Assembly: GCF_000260435.1 (NCBI RefSeq)
Contig: NZ_BACQ01000078.1
Coordinates: forward strand, 1-48,896
DNA from: Lacticaseibacillus zeae DSM 20178 = KCTC 3804
GTDB taxonomy: Bacteria; Bacillota; Bacilli; Lactobacillales; Lactobacillaceae
Direction: 5' to 3'
Length of the DNA stretch: 48,896 bases
A model generated the notes under the pieces. That model saw nothing but the letters and a program-made list of their open reading frames with translations. It did no database searches and was not told where the DNA came from. The position numbers were made by a program, and so were the translations under genes. This document shows positions 34,870 through 43,062 of this stretch, piece after piece; the first letter of the stretch is position 1, and each line of letters starts with the position of its first letter.

Positions 34870-35715
34870 ATGAAACGAGATAAGTGGCTTTGGTTGGCGT
34901 TATTGGTTGTCGTTCTTGTTGCCGGTGCTGGGTGGTATTGGTATAACAATCAGGCCGATACGCCGCCAACTAAAGAAGAAACCACGATTGGACGCACGGC
35001 GACGCTTTATTTGCATGGCTATTCTGGCGGTGCGGGGTCGACGAATACTCTGATTCGGCGGGCCGAGGGGACTGGTGCGACCAAAGTGCTGACGGCAACA
35101 GTTGCTAAAAACGGCAAAGTGCACTGGACCGGTGATCCGCATCGTGTCAGCAAGCCCATCGTTCAGGTGATTTTTCAAGACAACAAGAATCCTGACGTCG
35201 TGAAACTGGCTGATTGGTTGACGACGATTAATCGCCAGCTTTACCAGCGCTATGGTGTGCGCAATGTTAACTTTGTCGCACATTCGATGGGCAACATGGC
35301 GGTGATGTTTTATGCGGTTCGCAATCAGAATCAAGGCAAACTGCCAAAAATGAAGCATTATGTTGCCATTGCCGGGCATTTTGACGGCATTATTGGCATG
35401 GGTGATCAACCGCATCAGATTAAGCTGGCGGCCAACGGATACCCGTCGCCCATGGACGAAAACTATGCCGAATTGGCGCGGCTACGGGATCATTTTCCCA
35501 AAGGCGTTAAAGTGCTGAATATTTACGGCGATCTCCACAATGGCAGCGATTCAGATGGACGTGTGTCTAACAATTCTTCGCGATCCTTGCGCTATCTTGT
35601 CAGCACACGAGCAGCCACTTATCAGGAAAAGGAATACTTTGGCCGCGATGCCCAGCACAGTGCATTACATGAGAACCCACAAGTAGCCAAAGCCGTCGAT
35701 TCGTTCATCTGGTAA
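34870..35715 (+). CDS. DUF915 family alpha/beta hydrolase, secreted or anchored
   Basis: A protein of 281 residues. An N-terminal hydrophobic helix (about residues 5-24) acts as a signal anchor. The body carries the oxyanion LYLHGYSGGAGST, the nucleophile Ser in FVAHSMGNMAV, an Asp near IYGDLHNGSDSDGRV and the catalytic His in AQHSALHENP. This is the DUF915 pattern of Firmicute cell-surface hydrolases. GGGAGG precedes the ATG. Its leader is directly preceded by three tandem palindromic repeats. It converges with the DUF421 gene with only 8 bases between the stops. Confidence 0.88.
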   Translation: MKRDKWLWLALLVVVLVAGAGWYWYNNQADTPPTKEETTIGRTATLYLHGYSGGAGSTNTLIRRAEGTGATKVLTATVAKNGKVHWTGDPHRVSKPIVQVIFQDNKNPDVVKLADWLTTINRQLYQRYGVRNVNFVAHSMGNMAVMFYAVRNQNQGKLPKMKHYVAIAGHFDGIIGMGDQPHQIKLAANGYPSPMDENYAELARLRDHFPKGVKVLNIYGDLHNGSDSDGRVSNNSSRSLRYLVSTRAATYQEKEYFGRDAQHSALHENPQVAKAVDSFIW

Positions 35716-35723
35716 ACCCGCGA

Positions 35724-36371
35724 CTAGTCACGATCATAAGGCGCGATGACGACTTTGCCACCCAGAAAACTTGCCATATACACGTCTTCTGGTTTATAGC
35801 CTTGTTCGGCAAGGCGGGCTTTGAGCCAGTCTTCATCGCGATCAATCGCATCAAGTGCTGCCGGGTCAATCTGGCCGTCTAAGATGAGTGGATACTTGAT
35901 AGTCTCATCGCCTTTGAAAATGACATTCAACTGTCCGTTCTGTTCAAGATAGGCTTGGCGAACGTCGCGCAGATCTTTCACACCAGCGGTACGTAAGCGA
36001 TAGGCGAGGTCGTTGGCTGACAACCCAACCTGTGTGGCTGTTTCGACGCGAATGTTCCCGTGTGAGACCACTAATAGCGGCTCGCCATCGATAGCCCGCT
36101 TGAGCCAACGATTGTGATTCGTCAGGTATTTCGAGCTGAAGACGATGAGTGTCCAGATTAGTAAGACGTTGACAAATTGCAAAATGCTGACGTCGGTATT
36201 ATAAATGACACCCCCGATAATGCCGCCGAGGACATAGTTTTGCATCTGGTCAACAATCGTGGCCGGGGCAAGATTGCCTTTACCGGTGAGCTTAATCTGG
36301 ACAACAAACACGATAAAGCCTAAAAGCAGCTTCATTGCGGTCACAAAATATAAATCCTGAAAAAGTGCCAT
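35724..36371 (-). CDS. DUF421 (YetF-like) membrane protein
   Basis: A protein of 215 residues. Three N-terminal transmembrane helices (about 10-28, 40-62 and 63-82) are followed by a cytosolic domain with the hallmark PLLVVSHGNI and the RTAGVKDLRDVRQAYLEQNGQLNVI block. AGGAGG precedes the ATG. It lies 9 bases after a DUF3290 gene, its usual partner. The function of the pair is not established; YetF-like proteins are linked to sporulation or envelope processes in bacilli. Confidence 0.9.
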   Translation of the reverse strand: MALFQDLYFVTAMKLLLGFIVFVVQIKLTGKGNLAPATIVDQMQNYVLGGIIGGVIYNTDVSILQFVNVLLIWTLIVFSSKYLTNHNRWLKRAIDGEPLLVVSHGNIRVETATQVGLSANDLAYRLRTAGVKDLRDVRQAYLEQNGQLNVIFKGDETIKYPLILDGQIDPAALDAIDRDEDWLKARLAEQGYKPEDVYMASFLGGKVVIAPYDRD

Positions 36372-36380
36372 GGGTGCCTC

Positions 36381-36842
36381 CTACTTAGTGACGAATTGGA
36401 CTTGCGGGACAATTAAAGTCGTCTTGGTAAGCTGATAACTATTGTTATCGGCGTTGATGGTGACGGTGTACATTTTTTTCGTGGACCGCCCAATCGTCAC
36501 CAGCATCCCCGTGTGAACCGTGCTACTGTTGGCATACAGCTGATTGACGGACACCTGTTTCTGCGTAGCGACACTGCGCAATAAAGTCGCGACTGCCTGT
36601 GAATTAACAGTGGCAGTGCGGCTTGCCTGAAGATCGCGAATCTGAATGCCGATCGTCAACAACTCGATGAGAGCCACCAGGATTAAAAGGTCACGATATT
36701 TGTTGCTGCGCTTGTGACGGAGAAAATAAACCAGGTAGGCAATGATCGCCACAGCTCCGATGATGATGATGCCGTAACGCAAGGTGTTTTGCCAATTGTC
36801 TTGATGAGTCAGCACTGAATACGCAAAAAAAGTTGTTCCCAT
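36381..36842 (-). CDS. DUF3290 membrane protein
   Basis: A protein of 153 residues with two hydrophobic helices (about 22-41 and 48-64), then a soluble domain (75-150) with QVSVNQLYANSSTVHTG. GGAGG lies 7 bases before the ATG. The first gene of a two-gene operon with the DUF421 gene, as in many lactobacilli. The function is unknown. Confidence 0.88.
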   Translation of the reverse strand: MGTTFFAYSVLTHQDNWQNTLRYGIIIIGAVAIIAYLVYFLRHKRSNKYRDLLILVALIELLTIGIQIRDLQASRTATVNSQAVATLLRSVATQKQVSVNQLYANSSTVHTGMLVTIGRSTKKMYTVTINADNNSYQLTKTTLIVPQVQFVTK

Positions 36843-36908
36843 GAGACGCCTCCAAAAATAATAGTCTGGTCAAATCATAACAGAATGATAACCTGTTTGA
36901 AGTTATTC

Positions 36909-36936
36909 TTGACACGAAACATGACGGTGTTATGAT
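36909..36936 (+). promoter_or_regulatory. Promoter of the T-box/methyltransferase transcript
   Basis: -35 TTGACA (36909-36914), a 16-bp spacer and -10 TATGAT (36931-36936). The start is predicted about 25 bases upstream of T-box stem I. Confidence 0.75.
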
Positions 36937-36967
36937 AATCGCAACTCAAAACAGACAACATTGCTTT

Positions 36968-37219
36968 GCGGAGAAGAGTATCTGAAGCGCGGATCCCAAG
37001 CGAGCCTGGACAGTGGAAGCAGGCGATCGGTTAATCGGAGAAGATGAGCTCCAAATAGCTTTTCAGTGGTTCACGCCATTGAAACGGGTGCATCCGTTAC
37101 GATGCCAGGTATCGAATTTGGTACTGGTGAGGTGTTGGCGCTATGCCGACACGAATAAGGGTGGTAACGCGCGTCAGGCGCCCCTTGATCTTTAAACGGA
37201 TCAAGGGGCGCCTTTTTTT
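36968..37219 (+). promoter_or_regulatory. T-box riboswitch, methionine type
   Basis: A tRNA-sensing leader. Stem I is closed by GGAG (36970-36973) and CTCC, and the AAGAGTA motif (36974-36980) faces the specifier loop, which contains ATG (37044-37046) followed by a purine, so tRNA-Met is the likely ligand. The T-box AGGGTGGTAACGCG is at 37158-37171; its TGGT bulge matches an ACCA tRNA end with discriminator A. A perfect 14-bp terminator follows (37177-37190 with 37199-37212, seven T). Uncharged tRNA-Met would stabilise the antiterminator and let the MetE-like gene be read. Confidence 0.9.
37177..37219 (+). terminator. T-box regulated terminator
   Basis: The stem GGCGCCCCTTGATC and its perfect complement with an 8-nt loop and seven T. 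It is the off state of the T-box. Confidence 0.93.
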
Positions 37220-37341
37220 GAGCGTAAACTGGCGCGGTTAGAAGTCGGCGTGTAAGTGGCCTCAGGCGTGATGGCCCGATCTTAGGCCATTGTGCCTGAG
37301 GTCCTTACACGTAGACTTCTGCGCCAGAGAACGCGTTATGG
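37220..37341 (+). repeat. Palindromic intergenic repeat, copy 4
   Basis: A 122-bp copy starting directly after the T-box terminator T run. Outer arms CTGGCGC/GCGCCAG and AGAAGTC/GACTTCT, middle GTGTAAG/CTTACAC, inner CCTCAGGC/GCCTGAGG and ATGGCC/GGCCAT. It lies in the transcribed leader of the MetE-like gene. Confidence 0.9.
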
Positions 37342-37378
37342 TGAGCGTGAACTGACGCGCCAGAGAAGGCGTTATCGC
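37341..37378 (+). repeat. Repeat remnant, both ends joined
   Basis: GTGAGCGTGAACTGACGCG followed by CCAGAGAAGGCGTTATCG: the two termini of the repeat with the core deleted. It directly follows copy 4 in the same orientation. Confidence 0.65.
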
Positions 37379-37454
37379 GATTGCCGCCTCTTTCGTTGCC
37401 GTGTGGTCAATGTTGCTTGAGGATCGTCATTTTCATAATACGGGAGGAATTCTC

Positions 37455-38588
37455 ATGACAGAAGAAGTTAAAATCAAAGCACCATTTCGCGCTGATTTAG
37501 TTGGCAGTTTGTTGCGTCCGGAACGATTGAAAGTGGCGCATCAGCAACTGGACATCGGCGAGATTCAACAGGATCAGGAGCTGGCGATTCAGCACGAAGC
37601 GATTGATCACATTGTCAAAAAGCAGGTTGAATTAGGTTTTAATGCGGTCACAGATGGAGAATTCTCCCGCCGGTACTGGCATCTGGATTTCTTCTGGGGC
37701 TTAAATGGCTATGAAAAAGATGACTCCTGGAAGTATGAGCATGATTTTAAAGGCGGCATCAATGCGGCGGCGAACGTTCATTTGGCGGGGAAAGTCAGCT
37801 TTAACCCACAGCATCCATTCTTTGCGGCATTTGAGTATCTTAAAAGTATCGTGCCGGAAGGGGTACTGCCAAAACAGACGATTCCCAGTCCAGCCTTGCT
37901 GTTTCGGGATCATCGTAGTGACAACTGGCCGAAGTATTATGACACCTTTGATGACTATTTAGCCGATATTGTCCAGGCTTATGTCGATACGATTCAGCAC
38001 TTTTATGATTTAGGCGATCGTTATCTTCAAATCGATGACACGAACTGGGCATATCTGATTCAGAACTTGAAGGACACCGAAAACGATCCGAAGAAACATG
38101 AACATTTTGTGGCATTAGCTAAGCTGGCCCACCGCGTGATTAAAGCGGTTTTGGTGAAATTGCCGGAAGATTTGACGGTCACCTCACATATCTGTCGCGG
38201 CAATTTCCAGTCGACGTTTTTGTTCTCCGGCGGCTATCAATATGTTGCTGATGATATTGGGGACTTGCCATACGACGGGCTGTTTCTTGAATATGACAGT
38301 CAACGGGCCGGCTCGTTTGAACCGTTGCCGCAACTTTGGAACGGGGATCCCAACAAACGAATTGTATTAGGTTTGATCACCTCGAAGTTTCCGGAATTAG
38401 AAGATGAAGAAGCGGTGATCGAACGCATCAACGCCGCAACTGCTTACGTGCCGTTAGACAATCTGGCTTTGTCCACTCAATGCGGCTTTGCGTCGACCGA
38501 AGAAGGTAATAAGCTGACAGAAGACGATCAATGGGCCAAGTTGGCGTTAGTTCAACGCATTGCCCATCGTGTTTGGGCTGATGCCTGA
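37455..38588 (+). CDS. MetE-like cobalamin-independent methionine synthase family protein
   Basis: A protein of 377 residues from an ATG at 37455, 8 bases after GGGAGG. It corresponds to the C-terminal catalytic half of MetE, as in YxjG/YxjH proteins. Zinc ligands are in place: His245 and Cys247 in TSHICRGN, Glu279 in LFLEYD and Cys343 in STQCGF. It probably methylates homocysteine to methionine; the methyl donor (methyl-THF or S-methylmethionine) is not clear because the N-terminal half is lacking. A Met T-box controls it, and luxS follows, which produces homocysteine. Confidence 0.9.
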   Translation: MTEEVKIKAPFRADLVGSLLRPERLKVAHQQLDIGEIQQDQELAIQHEAIDHIVKKQVELGFNAVTDGEFSRRYWHLDFFWGLNGYEKDDSWKYEHDFKGGINAAANVHLAGKVSFNPQHPFFAAFEYLKSIVPEGVLPKQTIPSPALLFRDHRSDNWPKYYDTFDDYLADIVQAYVDTIQHFYDLGDRYLQIDDTNWAYLIQNLKDTENDPKKHEHFVALAKLAHRVIKAVLVKLPEDLTVTSHICRGNFQSTFLFSGGYQYVADDIGDLPYDGLFLEYDSQRAGSFEPLPQLWNGDPNKRIVLGLITSKFPELEDEEAVIERINAATAYVPLDNLALSTQCGFASTEEGNKLTEDDQWAKLALVQRIAHRVWADA

Positions 38589-38633
38589 CTGACAAGTCCT
38601 TAGGGTGACACAAGCCGAAACGTGACAGATTTT

Positions 38634-38663
38634 TTTACGCACCATCGGCGATTGTGTTATATG
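38634..38663 (+). promoter_or_regulatory. Candidate luxS promoter
   Basis: -35 TTTACG (38634-38639), an 18-bp spacer and -10 TATATG (38658-38663), with overlapping TATGAT 2 bases on. It would let luxS be transcribed separately from the T-box gene. Confidence 0.45.
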
Positions 38664-38701
38664 ATGAATACGTAAACGATTGAGAAGGAGATCTTTTATT
38701 T

Positions 38702-39175
38702 ATGGCAAAAGTCGAAAGCTTCACATTGGATCACACGGCAGTCAAGGCACCTTACGTACGTTTGATTACGACTGAAAAAGGTACCAAAGGCGATGAAATT
38801 TCGAATTATGATCTGCGGTTGGTTCAACCTAACACCGCAGCCATCGATACGGCTGGTTTGCACACGATCGAGCACTTGTTAGCATCGTTGTTGCGCGATC
38901 GGATGGATGGCGTCATCGATTGTTCACCATTTGGCTGCCGAACCGGATTCCATCTGATTACCTGGGGCACGCACAGCACCACTGAAGTAGCCAAGGCTCT
39001 CAAGTCCAGCCTGGAAGCAATTGCCAATGATATTACCTGGGATGATGTACCGGGCGTTGATATCAAGAGTTGCGGCAATTACAAAGATCACAGTCTGTTT
39101 TCGGCCAAGGAATGGGCAAAACTAATTCTGAGCCGCGGCATTTCCGACGACCCATATGTGCGTCAGGTTGTCTGA
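38702..39175 (+). CDS. luxS: S-ribosylhomocysteine lyase (AI-2 precursor synthase)
   Basis: A protein of 157 residues, the usual LuxS length. It splits S-ribosylhomocysteine to homocysteine and DPD, the AI-2 precursor. The metal site is His54 and His58 in HTIEH with Cys124 in SCGNYKDHS, and the catalytic Cys79 is in [16 protein letters not shown] precedes the ATG. It is 113 bases after the MetE-like gene, forming a homocysteine-to-methionine unit, and has its own terminator. Confidence 0.97.
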   Translation: MAKVESFTLDHTAVKAPYVRLITTEKGTKGDEISNYDLRLVQPNTAAIDTAGLHTIEHLLASLLRDRMDGVIDCSPFGCRTGFHLITWGTHSTTEVAKALKSSLEAIANDITWDDVPGVDIKSCGNYKDHSLFSAKEWAKLILSRGISDDPYVRQVV

Positions 39176-39218
39176 GTTTGTCAAAATGATCGACGAATGA
39201 TTGCGCGTTCGTGTGCGC

Positions 39219-39268
39219 AAAAAAGACGCTGTCCAAGTTTGTGAAACGAACTTGGCAGCGCCTTTTTT
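39219..39268. terminator. Bidirectional terminator after luxS
   Basis: Arms AAAAAAGxCGCTGxCCAAGTT and AACTTGGCAGCGxCTTTTTT with an 8-nt loop, between converging luxS and the VTT gene. Confidence 0.92.
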
Positions 39269-39280
39269 ATGGCAACTAGT

Positions 39281-39880
39281 TTAACTGAATAAATCGATCA
39301 ACCAGCGGCCACCGTAAAGAAGGCTCATACTGTAGGCGAAAATCGTAATGGGCTTTCCAAGGATGATAATCCAGAAGAATTTTGTGAACGTCATTTTGGT
39401 TAAACCAGCCAGCAGACACAAAACATCATCAGGTGCGACCGGTAACACAATTGCCAGCGTAAATAACCGGTCGAACCGGGTTTGATTTTTCGTATAACCG
39501 ATATACTTATCGTAAGTTTTTTCCGATATCAAATAAGTCAGCAGCGGTTTACCATAGCGTCGCGCGAGGAAAAAGTTGATGAACGAGCCAATCGCAATGC
39601 CGACATAGTTGTAGAGAAAACCAAACCACGGGCCAAAAAGAATGACCCCGGCTGCTGTGCTAATGCCGCCGGGAATGATCGGAATGACAACCTGAATAAC
39701 CTGAATGATGACAAAAAACAGAACACCGGTCAGGCCGAGTTGAGCGATATAAGCTTGCAGGACCTTGACATCGGAGAGAATGCCGAGGTCATACCAGTAG
39801 ATAGTCACAGCAATTAAAGCGATGACAACAGCAACGGTTGCCAGGTTAATCAAATGGCGGATATTTTTGGGAGTCATCAT
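39281..39880 (-). CDS. TVP38/TMEM64 (VTT/DedA-like) family membrane protein
   Basis: A protein of 199 residues, or 198 if the second ATG (39877), at better spacing from GAGG, is used. There are five or six hydrophobic helices. The VTT signature is visible: a re-entrant PIIPGGISTAAGVILFGPWFG, then GSFINFFLARRYGKPL and ALVLPVAPDDVLCLLAGLT-type residues (FTLAIVLPVAPDDVLCLLAG). Family members include lipid scramblases and undecaprenyl-phosphate flippases. The role here is unknown. Monocistronic. Confidence 0.9.
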   Translation of the reverse strand: MMTPKNIRHLINLATVAVVIALIAVTIYWYDLGILSDVKVLQAYIAQLGLTGVLFFVIIQVIQVVIPIIPGGISTAAGVILFGPWFGFLYNYVGIAIGSFINFFLARRYGKPLLTYLISEKTYDKYIGYTKNQTRFDRLFTLAIVLPVAPDDVLCLLAGLTKMTFTKFFWIIILGKPITIFAYSMSLLYGGRWLIDLFS

Positions 39881-39896
39881 TAAGCCTCAAAACGAT

Positions 39897-39926
39897 TTAT
39901 CATCAAGAAAACATCTATGCTACAAT
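39897..39926 (+). promoter_or_regulatory. Candidate ruvA promoter
   Basis: -35 TTATCA (39897-39902), an 18-bp spacer and -10 TACAAT (39921-39926), 40 bases before the ruvA start. A LexA-like box follows at 39940-39953. Confidence 0.45.
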
Positions 39927-39939
39927 GAATCAAGCGTAC

Positions 39940-39953
39940 CAAACATATGTACT
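39940..39953 (+). promoter_or_regulatory. Candidate degenerate LexA box of ruvA
   Basis: CAAACATATGTACT fits CGAAC-N4-GTTYG at 7 of the 10 fixed positions. It lies just downstream of the candidate -10, where a repressor would block transcription. ruvAB is SOS-induced in many bacteria. Confidence 0.4.
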
Positions 39954-39966
39954 GAATGGAGAGCTT

Positions 39967-40563
39967 ATGTACGAATACTTTGAAGGCACGATTCAGGCCA
40001 TTACCCCTGCGTACATCGTGATTGATGTCAACGGTATCGGATTTCGCTTGCTGGTTGCCAACCCGTATGATTTTGAAGCCGGCAAGCAGATGCGGATTTA
40101 CGTTCAGCTGATTATCCGCGACAATGATCAAGCCTTGTATGGTTTTGAATCTGCCGCGGATAAGCGCACGTTTAACCAGTTGCTGACTGTCACCGGGATT
40201 GGCCCGAAATCGGCACTGGCTATTTTGGCGAATGTCTCCAGCGGCGGCCTAGCAACTGCCATCGCCCAGGACGACGTTAAGTTCCTGACCAAGTTTCCGG
40301 GTATTGGTAAGAAAACCGCTGCCCAGATCATTCTCGATCTAAAAGGAAAAATTTCAGCGGATGCCCAGCCGTCGCCCGCTGCCATCACGCCGACAGCTAG
40401 TGACGTGGCACCGGCGCTGGCCGATGCATTGGCGGCTTTAGTCGCTTTAGGATACACCCAACGGTCAGTCGACGGTATCACAGATGCTTTGAAGGCATTT
40501 GATGCCACAACAACTGATGCCTATTTGCGCGAAGGCTTGCGATTATTAAGCGGACGTGCGTAG
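39967..40563 (+). CDS. ruvA: RuvA, Holliday junction branch migration subunit
   Basis: A protein of 198 residues from an ATG at 39967, 6 bases after GGAGAG. The N-terminal OB fold (YEYFEGTIQAITPAYIVIDV) is followed by two helix-hairpin-helix motifs (LTVTGIGPKSALAIL near residue 71 and LTKFPGIGKKTAAQIILDL near 106) and a linker to domain III (about 150-198), which contacts RuvB. It is first gene of ruvA-ruvB. RuvC is absent, as in Firmicutes. Confidence 0.96.
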   Translation: MYEYFEGTIQAITPAYIVIDVNGIGFRLLVANPYDFEAGKQMRIYVQLIIRDNDQALYGFESAADKRTFNQLLTVTGIGPKSALAILANVSSGGLATAIAQDDVKFLTKFPGIGKKTAAQIILDLKGKISADAQPSPAAITPTASDVAPALADALAALVALGYTQRSVDGITDALKAFDATTTDAYLREGLRLLSGRA

Positions 40564-40642
40564 CATTGATTATACTGGAGCCATTCAATGCCGACAACAT
40601 GAAGGCATTTATGAATGGTTTAAGAATAGGGGGTGAACCTTT

Positions 40643-41674
40643 TTGGCAGACGCAAACAAGGATCGGTTGGTATCAGGCGACATTGACGACCTGAACGAAG
40701 CGCAAATTGAAAAGAGCTTACGTCCACGGATGCTGGCGCAATACATTGGCCAGGATCGGGTTAAGCACCAGTTGCAGGTCTATATCACTGCGGCTAAACA
40801 ACGTGAAGAATCTTTGGACCATGTATTGCTTTACGGACCGCCGGGATTGGGGAAAACCACGTTGGCGTTAGTCATTGCCAATGAGCTAGGCGTTAACATT
40901 CGCACGACTTCCGGACCGGCCATCGAAAAGCCGGGCGACTTGGTGGCATTGTTGAATGAACTGCGCCCTGGTGACGTGTTGTTTGTCGATGAAATTCACC
41001 GCTTACCCAAAATCGTTGAAGAAATGCTTTATTCAGCGATGGAAGATTTTTATATTGATATTGTGGTGGGTCAGGGCCCGACCGCGCACCCGGTTCATTT
41101 TCCCTTGCCGCCGTTTACGCTAATCGGTGCCACAACGCGGGCGGGCATGCTGTCGGCGCCATTACGGGATCGATTTGGCATCAGTGAGCATATGGCGTAT
41201 TATTCGCCTGACGACTTAAGCGAAATTGTTAAGCGGTCGGCAACGGTTTTTGACATGGCGATTGATGCTGAAGGCGCTCATGAAATTGCGCGGCGATCGC
41301 GCGGTACACCGCGCGTTGCCAATCGCCTGCTGAAGCGAGTGCGCGATTTTGCGGAAGTTGCCGGTAAAAGTCCGGTTGACTTGCAAATGGTCGATCATGC
41401 GCTGGATCAATTACAGGTTGATGCGCAGGGACTCGATCAAATTGACCGGAAACTGTTGATGTTCATGATTCGCGACTATCAAGGCGGTCCGGTCGGCTTA
41501 TCCACGATCGCGGCGAACATCGGCGAAGAAATGGCCACCATTGAAGAAATGTACGAACCCTATTTGCTACAGATCGGCTATTTAAAACGGACACCACGCG
41601 GACGCATGGTCACGCCGGCAGGATTTGCCCATATGGGGATGACGGCGCCGGAACCTGATAACCGGGCGCAGTAA
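40643..41674 (+). CDS. ruvB: RuvB, Holliday junction DNA helicase
   Basis: A protein of 343 residues from a TTG at 40643 preceded by TAGGGGGTG. It is an AAA+ motor: Walker [10 protein letters not shown] at 65-73, Walker [11 protein letters not shown] near 113, sensor 1 GATTRAG, and a C-terminal winged helix ([15 protein letters not shown] and [15 protein letters not shown]). It works with RuvA in branch migration. It starts 79 bases after ruvA and is followed by queA. Confidence 0.96.
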   Translation: MADANKDRLVSGDIDDLNEAQIEKSLRPRMLAQYIGQDRVKHQLQVYITAAKQREESLDHVLLYGPPGLGKTTLALVIANELGVNIRTTSGPAIEKPGDLVALLNELRPGDVLFVDEIHRLPKIVEEMLYSAMEDFYIDIVVGQGPTAHPVHFPLPPFTLIGATTRAGMLSAPLRDRFGISEHMAYYSPDDLSEIVKRSATVFDMAIDAEGAHEIARRSRGTPRVANRLLKRVRDFAEVAGKSPVDLQMVDHALDQLQVDAQGLDQIDRKLLMFMIRDYQGGPVGLSTIAANIGEEMATIEEMYEPYLLQIGYLKRTPRGRMVTPAGFAHMGMTAPEPDNRAQ

Positions 41675-41708
41675 GTCAAAACGATTAAAATGAATGGAAG
41701 CGAACAAG

Positions 41709-42779
41709 GTGCAAGACAAAAAACGTTATCGTCAAGTAGAAAATAAAAATTATCAACTTTCGGATTTCGATTATGATCTGCCACATGAATTAATTGCGCA
41801 GACACCGCTGAAGGAACGCGATGCCAGTCGGTTATTGGTATTGAATGCTGACACAGGTGCCATGCAGGATCGGCATTTTTATGATATTTTGGATTATTTC
41901 AAACCAGGGGATGCACTGGTCATGAATGACACTCGGGTGATGCCGGCGCGGCTTTATGGTGTTAAACCGGAAACCGGAGCACATATGGAGGTCTTGTTAC
42001 TTAACAATACTTCCGGCGACGACTGGGAAACGTTGATGAAGCCAGCGCGTAAGGCACCGGTTGGCACCGTGATTGACTTTGGTGATGGTTTGTTAAAAGC
42101 AACGGTCACCAAGGAATTGGATCACGGCGGCCGGATGATTCATTTTGATTACGATGGCATCTTCATGGAAATTCTGGACAAGCTTGGCGAAACGCCACTC
42201 CCGCCTTACATCAAGGAAAAACTTGAAGATCCTGAGATGTACCAAACAGTTTACTCAAAGGAACTAGGATCCGCAGCGGCACCGACAGCCGGGCTGCACT
42301 GGACCAAAGAATTGCTGAAAAAAGTGCAGGATAAAGGCGTCAAATTGGTTTATCTGACCCTGCATGTCGGCCTCGGCACGTTCCGGCCAGTAGTTGAAGA
42401 AAACATCGAAGCGCATAAAATGCACAGCGAATTTTACCGCTTAACCCCAGAAGCCGCGGCAACGTTAAATGAAGTCCGCGACAACGGCGGCCGCATCATC
42501 GCAACCGGGACAACCTCGATTCGGACACTCGAAGCCATCGGCACCAAGTTCGACGGTGAAATCAAACCGGACTCCGGTTGGACCGACATCTTCATCAAGC
42601 CAGGCTACCAGTGGAAAGTCGTCGATGCCTTCATCACCAACTTCCATCTACCAAAATCAACCCTAGTCATGCTAGTAGCCGCCTTCACCGGCCGTGACAC
42701 CATCCTGAATGCCTATAAGCATGCGATTGAAGAAAAATATCGGTTCTTTAGTTTTGGGGATGCGATGTTCATCTATTGA
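41709..42779 (+). CDS. queA: QueA, S-adenosylmethionine:tRNA ribosyltransferase-isomerase
   Basis: A protein of 356 residues if started at GTG 41709, 9 bases after GGAAG; an ATG at 41694 adds five residues and lacks a site. It adds the epoxycyclopentane moiety from SAM to preQ1 in tRNA, the step before queuosine. Family signatures are [58 protein letters not shown] and the C-terminal [16 protein letters not shown]. It is followed, after repeats and a probable ncRNA, by tgt, the enzyme for the earlier step. Confidence 0.94.
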   Translation: MQDKKRYRQVENKNYQLSDFDYDLPHELIAQTPLKERDASRLLVLNADTGAMQDRHFYDILDYFKPGDALVMNDTRVMPARLYGVKPETGAHMEVLLLNNTSGDDWETLMKPARKAPVGTVIDFGDGLLKATVTKELDHGGRMIHFDYDGIFMEILDKLGETPLPPYIKEKLEDPEMYQTVYSKELGSAAAPTAGLHWTKELLKKVQDKGVKLVYLTLHVGLGTFRPVVEENIEAHKMHSEFYRLTPEAAATLNEVRDNGGRIIATGTTSIRTLEAIGTKFDGEIKPDSGWTDIFIKPGYQWKVVDAFITNFHLPKSTLVMLVAAFTGRDTILNAYKHAIEEKYRFFSFGDAMFIY

Positions 42780-42903
42780 TGAGCGTGAGCCAGCCCGGTT
42801 AGAAACCGGAGTGTAAGTGGCCTCAAGCCCAAATGGCTGGTCTTTGGCCATTTGGGCTTGAGGTCCTTACACGCAGGTTTCTGGGCTGGCGAACGCGTTA
42901 CGG
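42780..42903 (+). repeat. Palindromic intergenic repeat, copy 5a
   Basis: A 124-bp copy beginning one base after the queA stop codon. Outer arms CCAGCCC/GGGCTGG and AGAAACC/GGTTTCT, middle GTGTAAG/CTTACAC, inner CCTCAAGCCCAAATGGC with a perfect 17-bp complement. Confidence 0.92.
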
Positions 42904-42919
42904 CGAAGCAAAAGGTAAC

Positions 42920-42987
42920 GGCCCGGTTTTGGCCATTGCGACCAAGGTCCTTACACGCAGGCTTCTGCGCCGGCGAACGCGTTACGG
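42920..42987 (+). repeat. Half copy of the palindromic repeat, 5b
   Basis: Only the right half of the repeat is present, from the central loop to CGAACGCGTTACGG. It is almost identical to the right half of copy 2 at 32498-32620. It cannot form the full hairpin. Confidence 0.85.
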
Positions 42988-43026
42988 AAAGCATCAGAGA
43001 ACATTCTTTCAACCACCACACCACGC

Positions 43027-43062
43027 AAAAAGCCGGCTTGCCCAACGCAAGCCGGCTTTATA
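43027..43062 (-). terminator. Terminator of the queA-tgt intergenic RNA
   Basis: A perfect 12-bp stem AAAGCCGGCTTG/CAAGCCGGCTTT with a 7-nt loop. The T run is stronger on the minus strand (five T uninterrupted) than on the plus strand (TTTATAA). It lies two bases after the 3' arm of the ncRNA closing helix and could also terminate queA transcripts. Confidence 0.75.

Noticed and set aside
37013-37195. A 60-codon frame inside the leader before the MetE-like gene
   Set aside because: It coincides with T-box stems, specifier and terminator, so the conserved RNA explains the sequence.
13841-42987. The intergenic repeats as a CRISPR array
   Set aside because: They are long palindromes spread between genes, with no short regular spacers and no cas genes.
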